NCBI RefSeq assembly: GCF_914484835.1
Contig: NZ_CAJZAR010000090.1
Location: 143,300-207,299 of the forward strand
Source: Paraburkholderia tropica
GTDB lineage: Bacteria; Pseudomonadota; Gammaproteobacteria; Burkholderiales; Burkholderiaceae
Reading direction: 5' to 3'
Length of the DNA: 64,000 bases
The position numbers were made by a program, and so were the translations under genes. The notes beneath the pieces were generated by a model that saw nothing but the letters and a program-made list of their open reading frames with translations, made no database searches and was not told the origin of the DNA. Within the stretch, counting starts at the first letter, position 1, and each line of letters starts with the position of its first letter. Of the stretch, positions 34,388 through 42,280 are shown one piece after another.

Positions 34388-37300
34388 CGCGAGCGCCGCG
34401 CCTTCCTCATACGACGCGCTCGCGCCCAGCAGCGCGGCCACTTCGGGCCCCGGCAGCGGCGGCGCGAAGAAATACCCCTGCAACTCGTCGCACGCGCGTT
34501 CGCGCAGGAACGCGAACTGTTGCGACGTCTCCACGCCTTCCGCGATCACCTGCAGGCGCAACTCGTGCGCGAGCGCGATGATGGCCGCCGTGATCGTCTC
34601 GTCGTCGCCGCTGGTTCCGATATCGGACACGAACGAGCGGTCGATCTTGAGCCGGTCCACCGGCAGCCGCTTCAGATAGCTCAAGCTCGAATAGCCGGTG
34701 CCGAAGTCGTCGATGGCGATGCCCACGCCCTGCTCGTGCAGCGCGTTGAGCATCGACACCGCCTCTTCCGCGTTGCGCATCAGCGTGCTTTCCGTGAGTT
34801 CGAGTTCGAGCCAGCACGGTTCGAGCCCCGTCTCGTCGAGCACGCCCTTCACCAGCTCGGCGATGTCGCGCTGATGGAAGGTCTTCGCCGACAGATTCAC
34901 CGACACGCGCACATGCGGCAGCCCGGCGTCCTGCCACGCGCGGTTCTGGCGGCACGCCTCGCGCAGCACCCAGTCGGACAGCGGGCCGATCAGGCCGCTT
35001 TCCTCGGCGATCGGGATGAACTTGGCCGGCGAGATCAGCCCGGCTTCGGGGTCGAGCCAGCGCACCAGCGCCTCCATGCCGACGATGCGCCCGCTGCCGA
35101 TCTCCACCTGCGGCTGATAGTGCAGCAGGAATTCGCCGTCACGCAGCGCGCGGCGCAGACGCCGTTCGAGATCCATGCGCGCGCCCGCGGCCGCGTTCAT
35201 CTCCGGCTGATAGAACTGGAAGGTGTTGCGGCCCAGTTCCTTCGCGCGATACATCGCCACGTCGGCCTTCTTGAGCAGCGCCTCGGCGTCGGTGCCGTCC
35301 TGCGGGTACACGCTCGCACCCATGCTGCAGCCCACGTACAGTTCGGTGCCGTCGATCAGCACCGGCTCCGAGATCATCGCGCGCGCGCGCTCCATCCAGT
35401 TGATCAGCGATTTTTCGTCGATGGTGTCGGTGAGCACGATCACGAACTCGTCGCCGCCGTGGCGCGCGACCGTGTCGCTCGTGCGCGTGCAGCGCGTCAG
35501 ACGCTCCGCCACCACGCCAAGCAGACGGTCGCCGACGCTATGGCCGAGACTGTCGTTGACGTTCTTGAAGCCGTCGAGGTCGATGAACACCACCGCCACG
35601 CCGCGCTGGTGCCGCTGCGCGGAAACCAGCGCCTGTTGCAGCCGGTCGCGCAGCAGATTGCGGTTGGGCAGCAGCGTGAGGCTGTCGTAGTTCGCCTGAT
35701 ATTCGAGCTGTTCCTGATAGCGGATCAGCTCGGTCACATCGTTGATGATGCCGATGTGATGCGTGATGCGCCCGTCGAGATCGGGCACCGGCGCAATCAG
35801 CAGCTGATTCCAGAACAGCGCGCCGTCCTTGCGGTAATTGCGCAGCACGGCGCTCACCTCGCGGTTCGAGAGCAGCGCCTGGCGGATCGCCACGAGGCCG
35901 TCCTGATCGCGGTCGTCGCGTTGCAGCAGACGGCTGTCCTGACCGACCACCTCGGCGGGATCGTAGCCCGTGATGCGGCGGAACGCCGGGTTCGCGTACT
36001 CGATCAGATTGCTGCCGCCCGGCCCCGGCCCGGTGATCAGAATCGCGTTCACGCAGGCGTCGAGCGCGCGGCTTTGCAGACGCAGCGCGAGGTCGGCGCG
36101 CTTGCTTTCGGTCGTGTCCGAATAGGTGCCGAGCACGCCCATCACGCGGCCGTCGCCGTCGAGCAGCGGCAGCTTGCTCGTGATCGTCGTGCGATGCAGG
36201 CCGTCGATCGTGAGATCTTCTTCGAAGTTCAGGCGCGGCAAACCGGCGACGATCACCTCGCGGTCCTGCGCGCGCATCGACTCGGCGTAGGGGCGCCAGG
36301 GCAGATCGTCGTCGGTCTTGCCGATGATCTGCTCGGGATACGCGAGCCCCGCGTCGCGCGCGAAGGTCATGTTGCAGCCGAGATAGCGCGACTCGGCGTC
36401 CTTCCAGAAAATGCGCTGCGGAATGTTGTCGATCACCGCCTCGAGCATCTGGTTCGAGCGCTGCGCCTCGACTTCGGCCTTGATCTGCTCGGTCACGTCG
36501 TCGGCGAGCACGAACACGGCCGCGCGGCCCTGGAAGCTCAGCGAGTGATGCGAGATGTCGGCGCTGATGAGCGTGCCGTCGCGGCGCACGTGATGCCAGA
36601 TGCCCGCCATCGTGCGGACGTTCTGCGTGAGCGTGTCCGAGCGCGCGAGATGCTGTTCGAGCCGCGTGACGTCGTCTTGCGGACGGATGTCGCGGATCGT
36701 CATCGCGAGGAATTCCTCCTCGCTGTAGCCGTATTGCTGGATCGCCGCCGCGTTGACGGCGAGAAAGCGCAGCGTCTCGCGATCGAACACGTACATCGGC
36801 ACCGGATGCGCGTCGAACAGACCCTGGAAGCGCTCGTTGCGCTGACGCAGACCGGCGAGCGCGCGCAGCTTTTCGCGCGCCGCGTTCTCACGCACGCCGA
36901 ACATGTAGATCAGGAGCGTCGCGCCCGCGAGCATCGTCACGATCAGCAGGATCGAGGCGCGGCTGCCCGCGCGCGCCGATTCCGCCAGCACGCCCGCCAG
37001 CGCGAGATCCTGCTCGCCCTGCAGCGCGGAAAGCAGTGCGTCGATGCGATCGACGCGGCGATCGAGCCGGATGTATTCGCCCGCGATCCACGTGGCCGTG
37101 GACGCGAAGGCCGGTGTGGCGGCCAGCGGTGTCGGGACGCTCGACGCGGAGTTCGGGGCGGCGGCGAGTTGGGTGGGCGCGTTCGGGGTGGCGGTCGGGG
37201 TTAGGGTCGAGACGGCGCCTGCTGTGGTCGTCGCGCCGTTTGACGCTCCGTTTGCCGCACCATTCGTCGCGGCTGCATAAGGCTGCGCAAGACTCGACGC

Positions 37301-38248
37301 ACGCCCCGACGACGACGCGGCCGCATACGGTTCGCCAAGCCGCCCGGCGCTGCCGGACGGCGTGGCCACCGCCGCATACGGCGACGTGAGCGCGTGCGCG
37401 GAAACATTCGAGCCATTCGAGCCCGCCGCCGAATACGGCGCGGCGAGATTCGCGGCGCCCGCGACCGCGCCCGACGCGTAGGGCGAGGCAAGATTCGGCG
37501 CGCTCACGGCTGGCGCGGCGACGCGCATGATCGACACGCCGGGCGCGCGCGCATACGGCGACGAGAGATCGCCCTCCTGCACCGTCGCGGCAATCGGCCG
37601 GATGCGCCCGGTGTGCGGCGCGTGGGCGTGCGGCTTGTTCGCATTCGTTGCGCGTCGATGCGCTGGGGCCGAAGTTGCGGCGCGCGGCGCGTGAGTCGCC
37701 GCCGGAGCCGAAGCCGCAAGCGGCGCGCTTGCGGCGCTGACGGCACTCGCAGCGCCCGGAGCACTCGCGACACTCACCGCACTCGCGCCATTCGCTTCCT
37801 CGCCCTGCGGCTCCAGCGCCGCCGCGCTCGCCTGCACGCGAACGTCGGCGAGACGCTGCTCGGCGCGCGCGAGGGTGCCGTCGATTTCGCGGGCGAGCGT
37901 CGCCGCGTCGGTCGAGAGCGCATCGAAACGGCGCGCGAGCGGCGCATTGTCGGCCAGCTCAACGCGCAGCGCGCGGGCGGTATCGTCGAGTTCGTCGATG
38001 CGCGCGTCGCGAGCCGCGGGCGATTCGGCGATGCCGTCGGCCTGCAGGCGGCCCAGCGCCACCAGGCCGCCGTTGAGCGCGCTCCGATAGCGGTCCAGAT
38101 CGTGCCGCACACGCCCGGCCTGAGCGGCCCGCTGCTCGATTTCGCGCTGTGCGCCGATCTGCGTCCAGGCCACGAAAGCGTTTGCGCCCACGGCTGCCGC
38201 TACGACCGCCAGATTGATGAGGTGCCGCTTCGAAAAATGAAGAGTCAT
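34376..38248 (-). CDS. Membrane PAS-GGDEF-EAL cyclic-di-GMP regulator with PY-repeat periplasmic domain
   Basis: 1290 residues. Membrane helices at about 12-30 and 432-451 enclose a 400-residue predicted periplasmic region. Its first part is helical; residues 137-385 are Ala/Ser/Pro-rich and carry six PY dipeptides in an L-x-x-PY(A/S) context (231, 257, 271, 290, 308, 324). The cytoplasmic half has three PAS domains (about 470-590, 600-720, 725-845), a GGDEF domain with an intact RHGGDEF (929-935) and an EAL domain with MEALVRW, VNLSAKTF, ELTEST, IDDFGTGYSSLSYLKRLPVD and AEGVE, so both cyclase and phosphodiesterase activities are possible. In the third PAS, GQDSRLLQ resembles a LOV motif with Ser in place of the photoactive Cys. 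No strong ribosome site is seen before ATG 38248. Confidence 0.92.
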   Translation of the reverse strand: MTLHFSKRHLINLAVVAAAVGANAFVAWTQIGAQREIEQRAAQAGRVRHDLDRYRSALNGGLVALGRLQADGIAESPAARDARIDELDDTARALRVELADNAPLARRFDALSTDAATLAREIDGTLARAEQRLADVRVQASAAALEPQGEEANGASAVSVASAPGAASAVSAASAPLAASAPAATHAPRAATSAPAHRRATNANKPHAHAPHTGRIRPIAATVQEGDLSSPYARAPGVSIMRVAAPAVSAPNLASPYASGAVAGAANLAAPYSAAGSNGSNVSAHALTSPYAAVATPSGSAGRLGEPYAAASSSGRASSLAQPYAAATNGAANGASNGATTTAGAVSTLTPTATPNAPTQLAAAPNSASSVPTPLAATPAFASTATWIAGEYIRLDRRVDRIDALLSALQGEQDLALAGVLAESARAGSRASILLIVTMLAGATLLIYMFGVRENAAREKLRALAGLRQRNERFQGLFDAHPVPMYVFDRETLRFLAVNAAAIQQYGYSEEEFLAMTIRDIRPQDDVTRLEQHLARSDTLTQNVRTMAGIWHHVRRDGTLISADISHHSLSFQGRAAVFVLADDVTEQIKAEVEAQRSNQMLEAVIDNIPQRIFWKDAESRYLGCNMTFARDAGLAYPEQIIGKTDDDLPWRPYAESMRAQDREVIVAGLPRLNFEEDLTIDGLHRTTITSKLPLLDGDGRVMGVLGTYSDTTESKRADLALRLQSRALDACVNAILITGPGPGGSNLIEYANPAFRRITGYDPAEVVGQDSRLLQRDDRDQDGLVAIRQALLSNREVSAVLRNYRKDGALFWNQLLIAPVPDLDGRITHHIGIINDVTELIRYQEQLEYQANYDSLTLLPNRNLLRDRLQQALVSAQRHQRGVAVVFIDLDGFKNVNDSLGHSVGDRLLGVVAERLTRCTRTSDTVARHGGDEFVIVLTDTIDEKSLINWMERARAMISEPVLIDGTELYVGCSMGASVYPQDGTDAEALLKKADVAMYRAKELGRNTFQFYQPEMNAAAGARMDLERRLRRALRDGEFLLHYQPQVEIGSGRIVGMEALVRWLDPEAGLISPAKFIPIAEESGLIGPLSDWVLREACRQNRAWQDAGLPHVRVSVNLSAKTFHQRDIAELVKGVLDETGLEPCWLELELTESTLMRNAEEAVSMLNALHEQGVGIAIDDFGTGYSSLSYLKRLPVDRLKIDRSFVSDIGTSGDDETITAAIIALAHELRLQVIAEGVETSQQFAFLRERACDELQGYFFAPPLPGPEVAALLGASASYEEGAALAWAQ

Positions 38249-38534
38249 TGAAAGCCGAACGTCGTTCGTCCCCGCGCGAAGGCACGGGCGGTCCGATCAC
38301 GACCTGCGCGCAACAGGCTGGCGCGCCATGCGCCATTCCCGGATAACGGCAGTCGTCGGCAAGGCTTGAGGGGAAATCGGCGGCGAATTCACGCGAATCC
38401 GCCCAAACCGAGGAGAACCTCGAAAACGCCCGCGCAGCCTGGCTTGCGCGCAAACGTTTCACTGCGGAAACCGCGCGGAGAACGCGGAAAAAACGCCCGA
38501 AAAGCGTAAAAGCGCGGCGCGAAAAAACTTGCGC

Positions 38535-39029
38535 TCAGCGCGCCGCGTTGCGTGGCACCGCGAGCCCGAACTCGCGCATCGCCGGCACGAAATCGTGATT
38601 CGCCTCCGGCTTGCGCGCGAGCTTGGCGAGAACGTAGCGCTGGAACGGCGCGAGCTGCGCCCAGTCCTCGACATCGGGCGTGCGCAGTTCGGCCAGCGCC
38701 GCCTGGTTGGCAATGCCGCCCGGCACCGTGCTGACGTTGCGCCAGGCGGGCGCCTCGTCGGGCGCGAACCATTCGGGTTCGACGTTCGCGTGCGTGCGCA
38801 GCATTTCGAACAGCGCGTGATCGAAATTCGGCTCGATCTCGGTGTCCTCGTCGACGGGAAAACGCGCGAGCAGGCGGCGGTCCTCGTAAGGCAGCAACTG
38901 CCACTGCGCGAGCGAAATGCGCAGCCCGAAACGATCCAGATTGAAACGCACGCACATGGGGATGAAGGTGAGGTCCTCCGACGATACGACCTCGAATTCA
39001 AACAGCAGCGGAGCTTCAGTCAATGCCAT
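38535..39029 (-). CDS. Nitrate reductase associated protein (Nitr_red_assoc family)
   Basis: 164 residues. The sequence LLFEFEVVSSEDLTFIPMCV and RFNLDRFGLRISLAQWQLLP match the small family found beside nitrate reductase genes in cyanobacteria and some proteobacteria; its biochemical role is not established. The C-terminal half carries an LPS-like or adaptor-looking sequence without clear motifs (DWAQLAPFQRYVLAKLARK). The ATG at 39029 has GAGGAT upstream, and the longer upstream frame is not family-like. It is divergent from fdhD, a molybdoenzyme accessory gene, which supports a link to molybdenum enzymes. No nitrate reductase genes lie in the window. Confidence 0.72.
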   Translation of the reverse strand: MALTEAPLLFEFEVVSSEDLTFIPMCVRFNLDRFGLRISLAQWQLLPYEDRRLLARFPVDEDTEIEPNFDHALFEMLRTHANVEPEWFAPDEAPAWRNVSTVPGGIANQAALAELRTPDVEDWAQLAPFQRYVLAKLARKPEANHDFVPAMREFGLAVPRNAAR

Positions 39030-39258
39030 GGCGTTTATCCTCGCGAAACGGACAGCGGCAAACGGCGCCCGCTTGAGGTATTTTAGAACCTTATGTGCGC
39101 GGCGCAGCGTCATGCTGTCGGCGGCGTCTGCACCGATACTGAATATCGGCGCACGGCGCGACCCGCTTGGCGCGAGCGAGCGCGGATAATGGCCGTCGCG
39201 CGGCTGCGCCCGAGCACGACGTTCCGCCCCCGAAACCGCGCGCGCACCTGCCTCGTTG

Positions 39259-40155
39259 ATGGAGCACCTTCGCTTGAATTCCGCGTCCCCCTTGAATCCC
39301 TCCGCGTCCAACGCCTCCGCCGCCACGTCCGACTCCAGCGAGCAGCCCGGCGCCGTCGAACTGCGCGTGCGCCGGCATCGCGGCGAAGACGTCGAAACGC
39401 GCGCCGATTACGTCGGCCAGGAATGGCCCGTCGCGCTCGTCTTCAACGGCATCTCGCACGCGGTCATGATGTGCACGCCGCGCGACCTCGAAGCGTTCGC
39501 GGTGGGCTTTGCGATTTCGGAAGGCATCGTCGGGCGCAACGCCGACATTCAGGACTTCGAGGTCTACTGGCACGCCGAAGCCGAGACGCCGCACGCCGAA
39601 GTGCATCTCACGGTCGTGCAGCAGGCGTTCGTCGAACTGAAGGAAAAGCGCCGCGCGCTCGCGGGCCGCAGCGGCTGCGGCGTGTGCGGTATCGAGAGCA
39701 TCGATCTGCTCGATCTCGAACCGGAAATCGTGCCCGACACGGGCTTTCTCGCGCGTCTCGCGCCCGACGCAATCGCACGCGCCGCGCGCGAACTGCCGCG
39801 TCATCAGGCGCTCACAAAGCTCACGGGCGGCCTGCACGCGGCCGCGTGGTGCGACGCCGACGGCCAGATCCTGCGCGCCTTCGAGGACGTGGGCCGCCAC
39901 AACGCGCTCGACAAGCTGATCGGCCAACTGGTGCTCGAGCGCGCCGACACGCAGCAAGGCTTCGTGTTCCTCTCCAGCCGCGCGAGCTACGAGCTGGTGC
40001 GCAAGGCCGCGCGCGTGGGCATGCCGATGGTCGCGACGATCTCGGCGCCCTCCTCGCTCGCGATCAACATCGCGAAGCGCGCCGGACTGCGGCTCGTGAG
40101 CTTCTGCCGCGAGACCGGCTACGTCGATTACGACACGGCGGCGAGCGCCGCCTGA
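39259..40155 (+). CDS. fdhD: Formate dehydrogenase accessory sulfurtransferase
   Basis: 298 residues. FdhD passes sulfur from IscS to the molybdenum cofactor of formate dehydrogenase. The sulfur-carrying pair is in GRSGCGVCGIESID (CxxC), near residue 140. Other conserved blocks are FNGISHAVMMCTPRDLEAFA, GGLHAAAWCD, AFEDVGRHNALDKLIG and MPMVATISAPSSLAINIAK. About 35 residues of Ser/Ala-rich leader precede the domain, so a later start is possible. It is convergent with the enoyl-CoA hydratase gene. Confidence 0.94.
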   Translation: MEHLRLNSASPLNPSASNASAATSDSSEQPGAVELRVRRHRGEDVETRADYVGQEWPVALVFNGISHAVMMCTPRDLEAFAVGFAISEGIVGRNADIQDFEVYWHAEAETPHAEVHLTVVQQAFVELKEKRRALAGRSGCGVCGIESIDLLDLEPEIVPDTGFLARLAPDAIARAARELPRHQALTKLTGGLHAAAWCDADGQILRAFEDVGRHNALDKLIGQLVLERADTQQGFVFLSSRASYELVRKAARVGMPMVATISAPSSLAINIAKRAGLRLVSFCRETGYVDYDTAASAA

Positions 40156-40176
40156 TCGGTTGATCGGCCCGATCGC

Positions 40177-40947
40177 TTAGTCGAACTGCCGGAAATCCGG
40201 CTTGCGCTTTTGCAGGAAGGCCGTGAACGCCTCGCGCGCTTCGGGCGCGAGCAGCATCTTGCCGAAGTGCACCGACTCCTCGCTCATCTGCGTCTTGATC
40301 TCATGCTCGCTCGCGCGCTTCATCAGCGTCTTGGTCGCGCGCAGCGACGACGCGGGCAGCGCGACCAGTTTCGCGAGCTGCGCGCTCACGAACGCATCGA
40401 GTTCGGCGGCGGGCAACACGCGATTCACGAAGCCCATCCGATGCGCTTCGGCGGCGTCGAACGTATCGCCGAGCAGCAGCTTTTCGGCGGCGCCCTGATA
40501 ACCGGCCACGCGCGGCAGCAGCAGCGACGAAGCGGCCTCCGGGCACAGACCGAGCTGCGAGAACGGCATCGCGAAACGCGCCGTATCGGCGGCGTAGACC
40601 ATGTCGCAATGCAGCAGCATCGTCGTGCCGACGCCGATCGCTGCGCCCTGCACCGCCGCCACGAGCGGCTTCTCGAAGGTGGCGATGGTGGCGAGAAAGC
40701 GCATCACCGGCGAGTCGCCGCCGGTCGGCGGATTCTTCAGGAAGTCTTCGATGTCGTTGCCCGCCGTGAAGATCTCAGCGTGGCCGCGCAGCAGCACGGC
40801 GCGCACGTCCTTGTCTTCCTGCGCCGCGACGAGCGCGTCGCTCATCGCCTGATACATCGCGGGCGTGAGCGCGTTCTTGCGCTCCGGGCGATTGATGGTG
40901 ATCGTCAGCACGCCGTTCTCGCGTGCGGTCAGGATTTCGTTGCTCAC
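40177..40947 (-). CDS. Enoyl-CoA hydratase/isomerase family protein
   Basis: 256 residues. Crotonase fold: RGHAEIFTAGNDIEDFL is the first oxyanion-hole block, AAVQGAAIGVGTTMLLHCDM the second, and FSQLGLCPEAASSLLLPRVAG the active-site region. The Glu expected at one catalytic position is present near LCPEAASS; the second is not obvious, so it may be an isomerase rather than a hydratase. GTG at 40947 is the start, with GAGGAG eight bases upstream. It is downstream of the thiolase gene but separated from it by a strong terminator. Confidence 0.9.
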   Translation of the reverse strand: MSNEILTARENGVLTITINRPERKNALTPAMYQAMSDALVAAQEDKDVRAVLLRGHAEIFTAGNDIEDFLKNPPTGGDSPVMRFLATIATFEKPLVAAVQGAAIGVGTTMLLHCDMVYAADTARFAMPFSQLGLCPEAASSLLLPRVAGYQGAAEKLLLGDTFDAAEAHRMGFVNRVLPAAELDAFVSAQLAKLVALPASSLRATKTLMKRASEHEIKTQMSEESVHFGKMLLAPEAREAFTAFLQKRKPDFRQFD

Positions 40948-40980
40948 TGCGATGTCTCCTCGGTTCCACCTGCCGAATAT

Positions 40981-41017
40981 GAAAAACGGTTCGCAGACCG
41001 CGAAGTCTGCGAACCGT
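40981..41017 (-). terminator. Rho-independent terminator between thiolase and enoyl-CoA hydratase genes
   Basis: Perfect 13-bp arms (40986-40998 and 41005-41017) with a six-base loop, followed on the minus strand by TTTTTC. It comes 25 bases after the thiolase stop and before the enoyl-CoA hydratase start, so the latter needs readthrough or its own promoter. Confidence 0.85.
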
Positions 41018-41042
41018 GTCGATAAGCGATAGCGTCTAGCGC

Positions 41043-42242
41043 TTACAGCCGCTCGATGATGGCCGCCGCGCCCATGCCGGTGCCGACGCACATCGTCACC
41101 ATGCCGTACTTCAGGTTGCGGCGGCGCAGGCCGTGCACGACCGTCGAAGCGCGGATCGCGCCCGTCGCGCCGAGCGGGTGACCCAGCGCGATCGCGCCGC
41201 CGAGCGGGTTGATCTTCGACGGATCGAGACCGAGGTCCTGGATCACCGCCAGCGACTGCGCGGCGAACGCCTCGTTCAGCTCGATCCAGTCGAGATCGTC
41301 CTGCTTCAGGCCCGCGGCCTTGAGCGCGGCCGGAATCGCTTCCTTCGGGCCGATGCCCATGATTTCCGGCGGCACGCCGCGCACCGCGAAGCTCACGAAG
41401 CGCGCGAGCGGCGTGAGGTTGAACTGCTTGAGCATCTTCTCGGAGACGACGATCAGCGCGCCCGCGCCGTCCGAAGTCTGCGAGCTGTTGCCCGCCGTCA
41501 CCGAACCCTTGTTCGCGAACACCGCGCGCAGCTTCGCGAGGCCTTCGAGCGTGGTGTCGGCGCGCGGACCTTCGTCCAGCTCGATCAGGCGCTCCTTGAC
41601 CTTCACTTCGCCGCTGGCGAGATCGGGGAAGCGCTCGACGAGCGTGTACGGCGCGATTTCATCCTTGAACTCGCCCGCCTGTTGCGCGGCCAGCGCGCGG
41701 CGATGCGACTCGACCGAGAACGCGTCCTGCGCTTCGCGGCTCACCTTCCAGCGCTCCGCGACCTTCTCCGCCGTCAGGCCCATGCCGTAGGCAATGCCGA
41801 TATCTTCATTGCGATCGAAGATATGCGGCGAGAGCGAGGGCTTGTTGCCCATCATCGGCACCATGCTCATCGATTCGCAGCCGCCCGCGATCATCGCATC
41901 GGATTCGCCGACGCGGATGCGGTCCGCCGCCATCGCCAGCGCCGTGATGCCCGAGGCGCAGAAACGGTTGACGGTCACGCCGCCCACGCTCTGCGGCAGA
42001 CCCGCGAGCAGCGCGCCGATACGCGCCACGTTCAGGCCTTGCTCGGCTTCGGGAATCGCGCAGCCGATGATGGCGTCTTCGATCACGCTCGTGTCGAGAC
42101 CCGGCACCTGCGCCACGGCCGACTTGATCGCGTGAACCAGCAGCTCGTCGGGGCGGGTGTTCTTGAACATGCCGCGCGGCGCCTTGCCGATGGGCGTGCG
42201 GCTCGCGGCGACGATGTATGCGTCCTGCAACTGTTTGCTCAT
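41043..42242 (-). CDS. fadA: Acetyl-CoA C-acyltransferase (3-ketoacyl-CoA thiolase)
   Basis: 399 residues. It cleaves 3-ketoacyl-CoA in the last step of beta-oxidation. The acyl-carrying Cys is in VNRFCASGITALAMA, the second block is LNEAFAAQSLAVIQDLGL with GGAIALGHPLGATGAI, and the third is MCVGTGMGAAAI with the proton-donor Cys. GGAG precedes ATG 42242. It is 38 bases after the multifunctional enzyme gene in a FadE-FadN-FadA order like Bacillus subtilis fadNAE. Confidence 0.93.
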   Translation of the reverse strand: MSKQLQDAYIVAASRTPIGKAPRGMFKNTRPDELLVHAIKSAVAQVPGLDTSVIEDAIIGCAIPEAEQGLNVARIGALLAGLPQSVGGVTVNRFCASGITALAMAADRIRVGESDAMIAGGCESMSMVPMMGNKPSLSPHIFDRNEDIGIAYGMGLTAEKVAERWKVSREAQDAFSVESHRRALAAQQAGEFKDEIAPYTLVERFPDLASGEVKVKERLIELDEGPRADTTLEGLAKLRAVFANKGSVTAGNSSQTSDGAGALIVVSEKMLKQFNLTPLARFVSFAVRGVPPEIMGIGPKEAIPAALKAAGLKQDDLDWIELNEAFAAQSLAVIQDLGLDPSKINPLGGAIALGHPLGATGAIRASTVVHGLRRRNLKYGMVTMCVGTGMGAAAIIERL

Positions 42243-42280
42243 CTGTAACTCCAGTCCGTTATGTGCGTACGTCGTGCCGC

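Noticed and set aside
35700..36080. Calling the third PAS a LOV photoreceptor
   Set aside because: The adduct-forming Cys is Ser and flavin contacts could not be verified; listed only as a possible variant.
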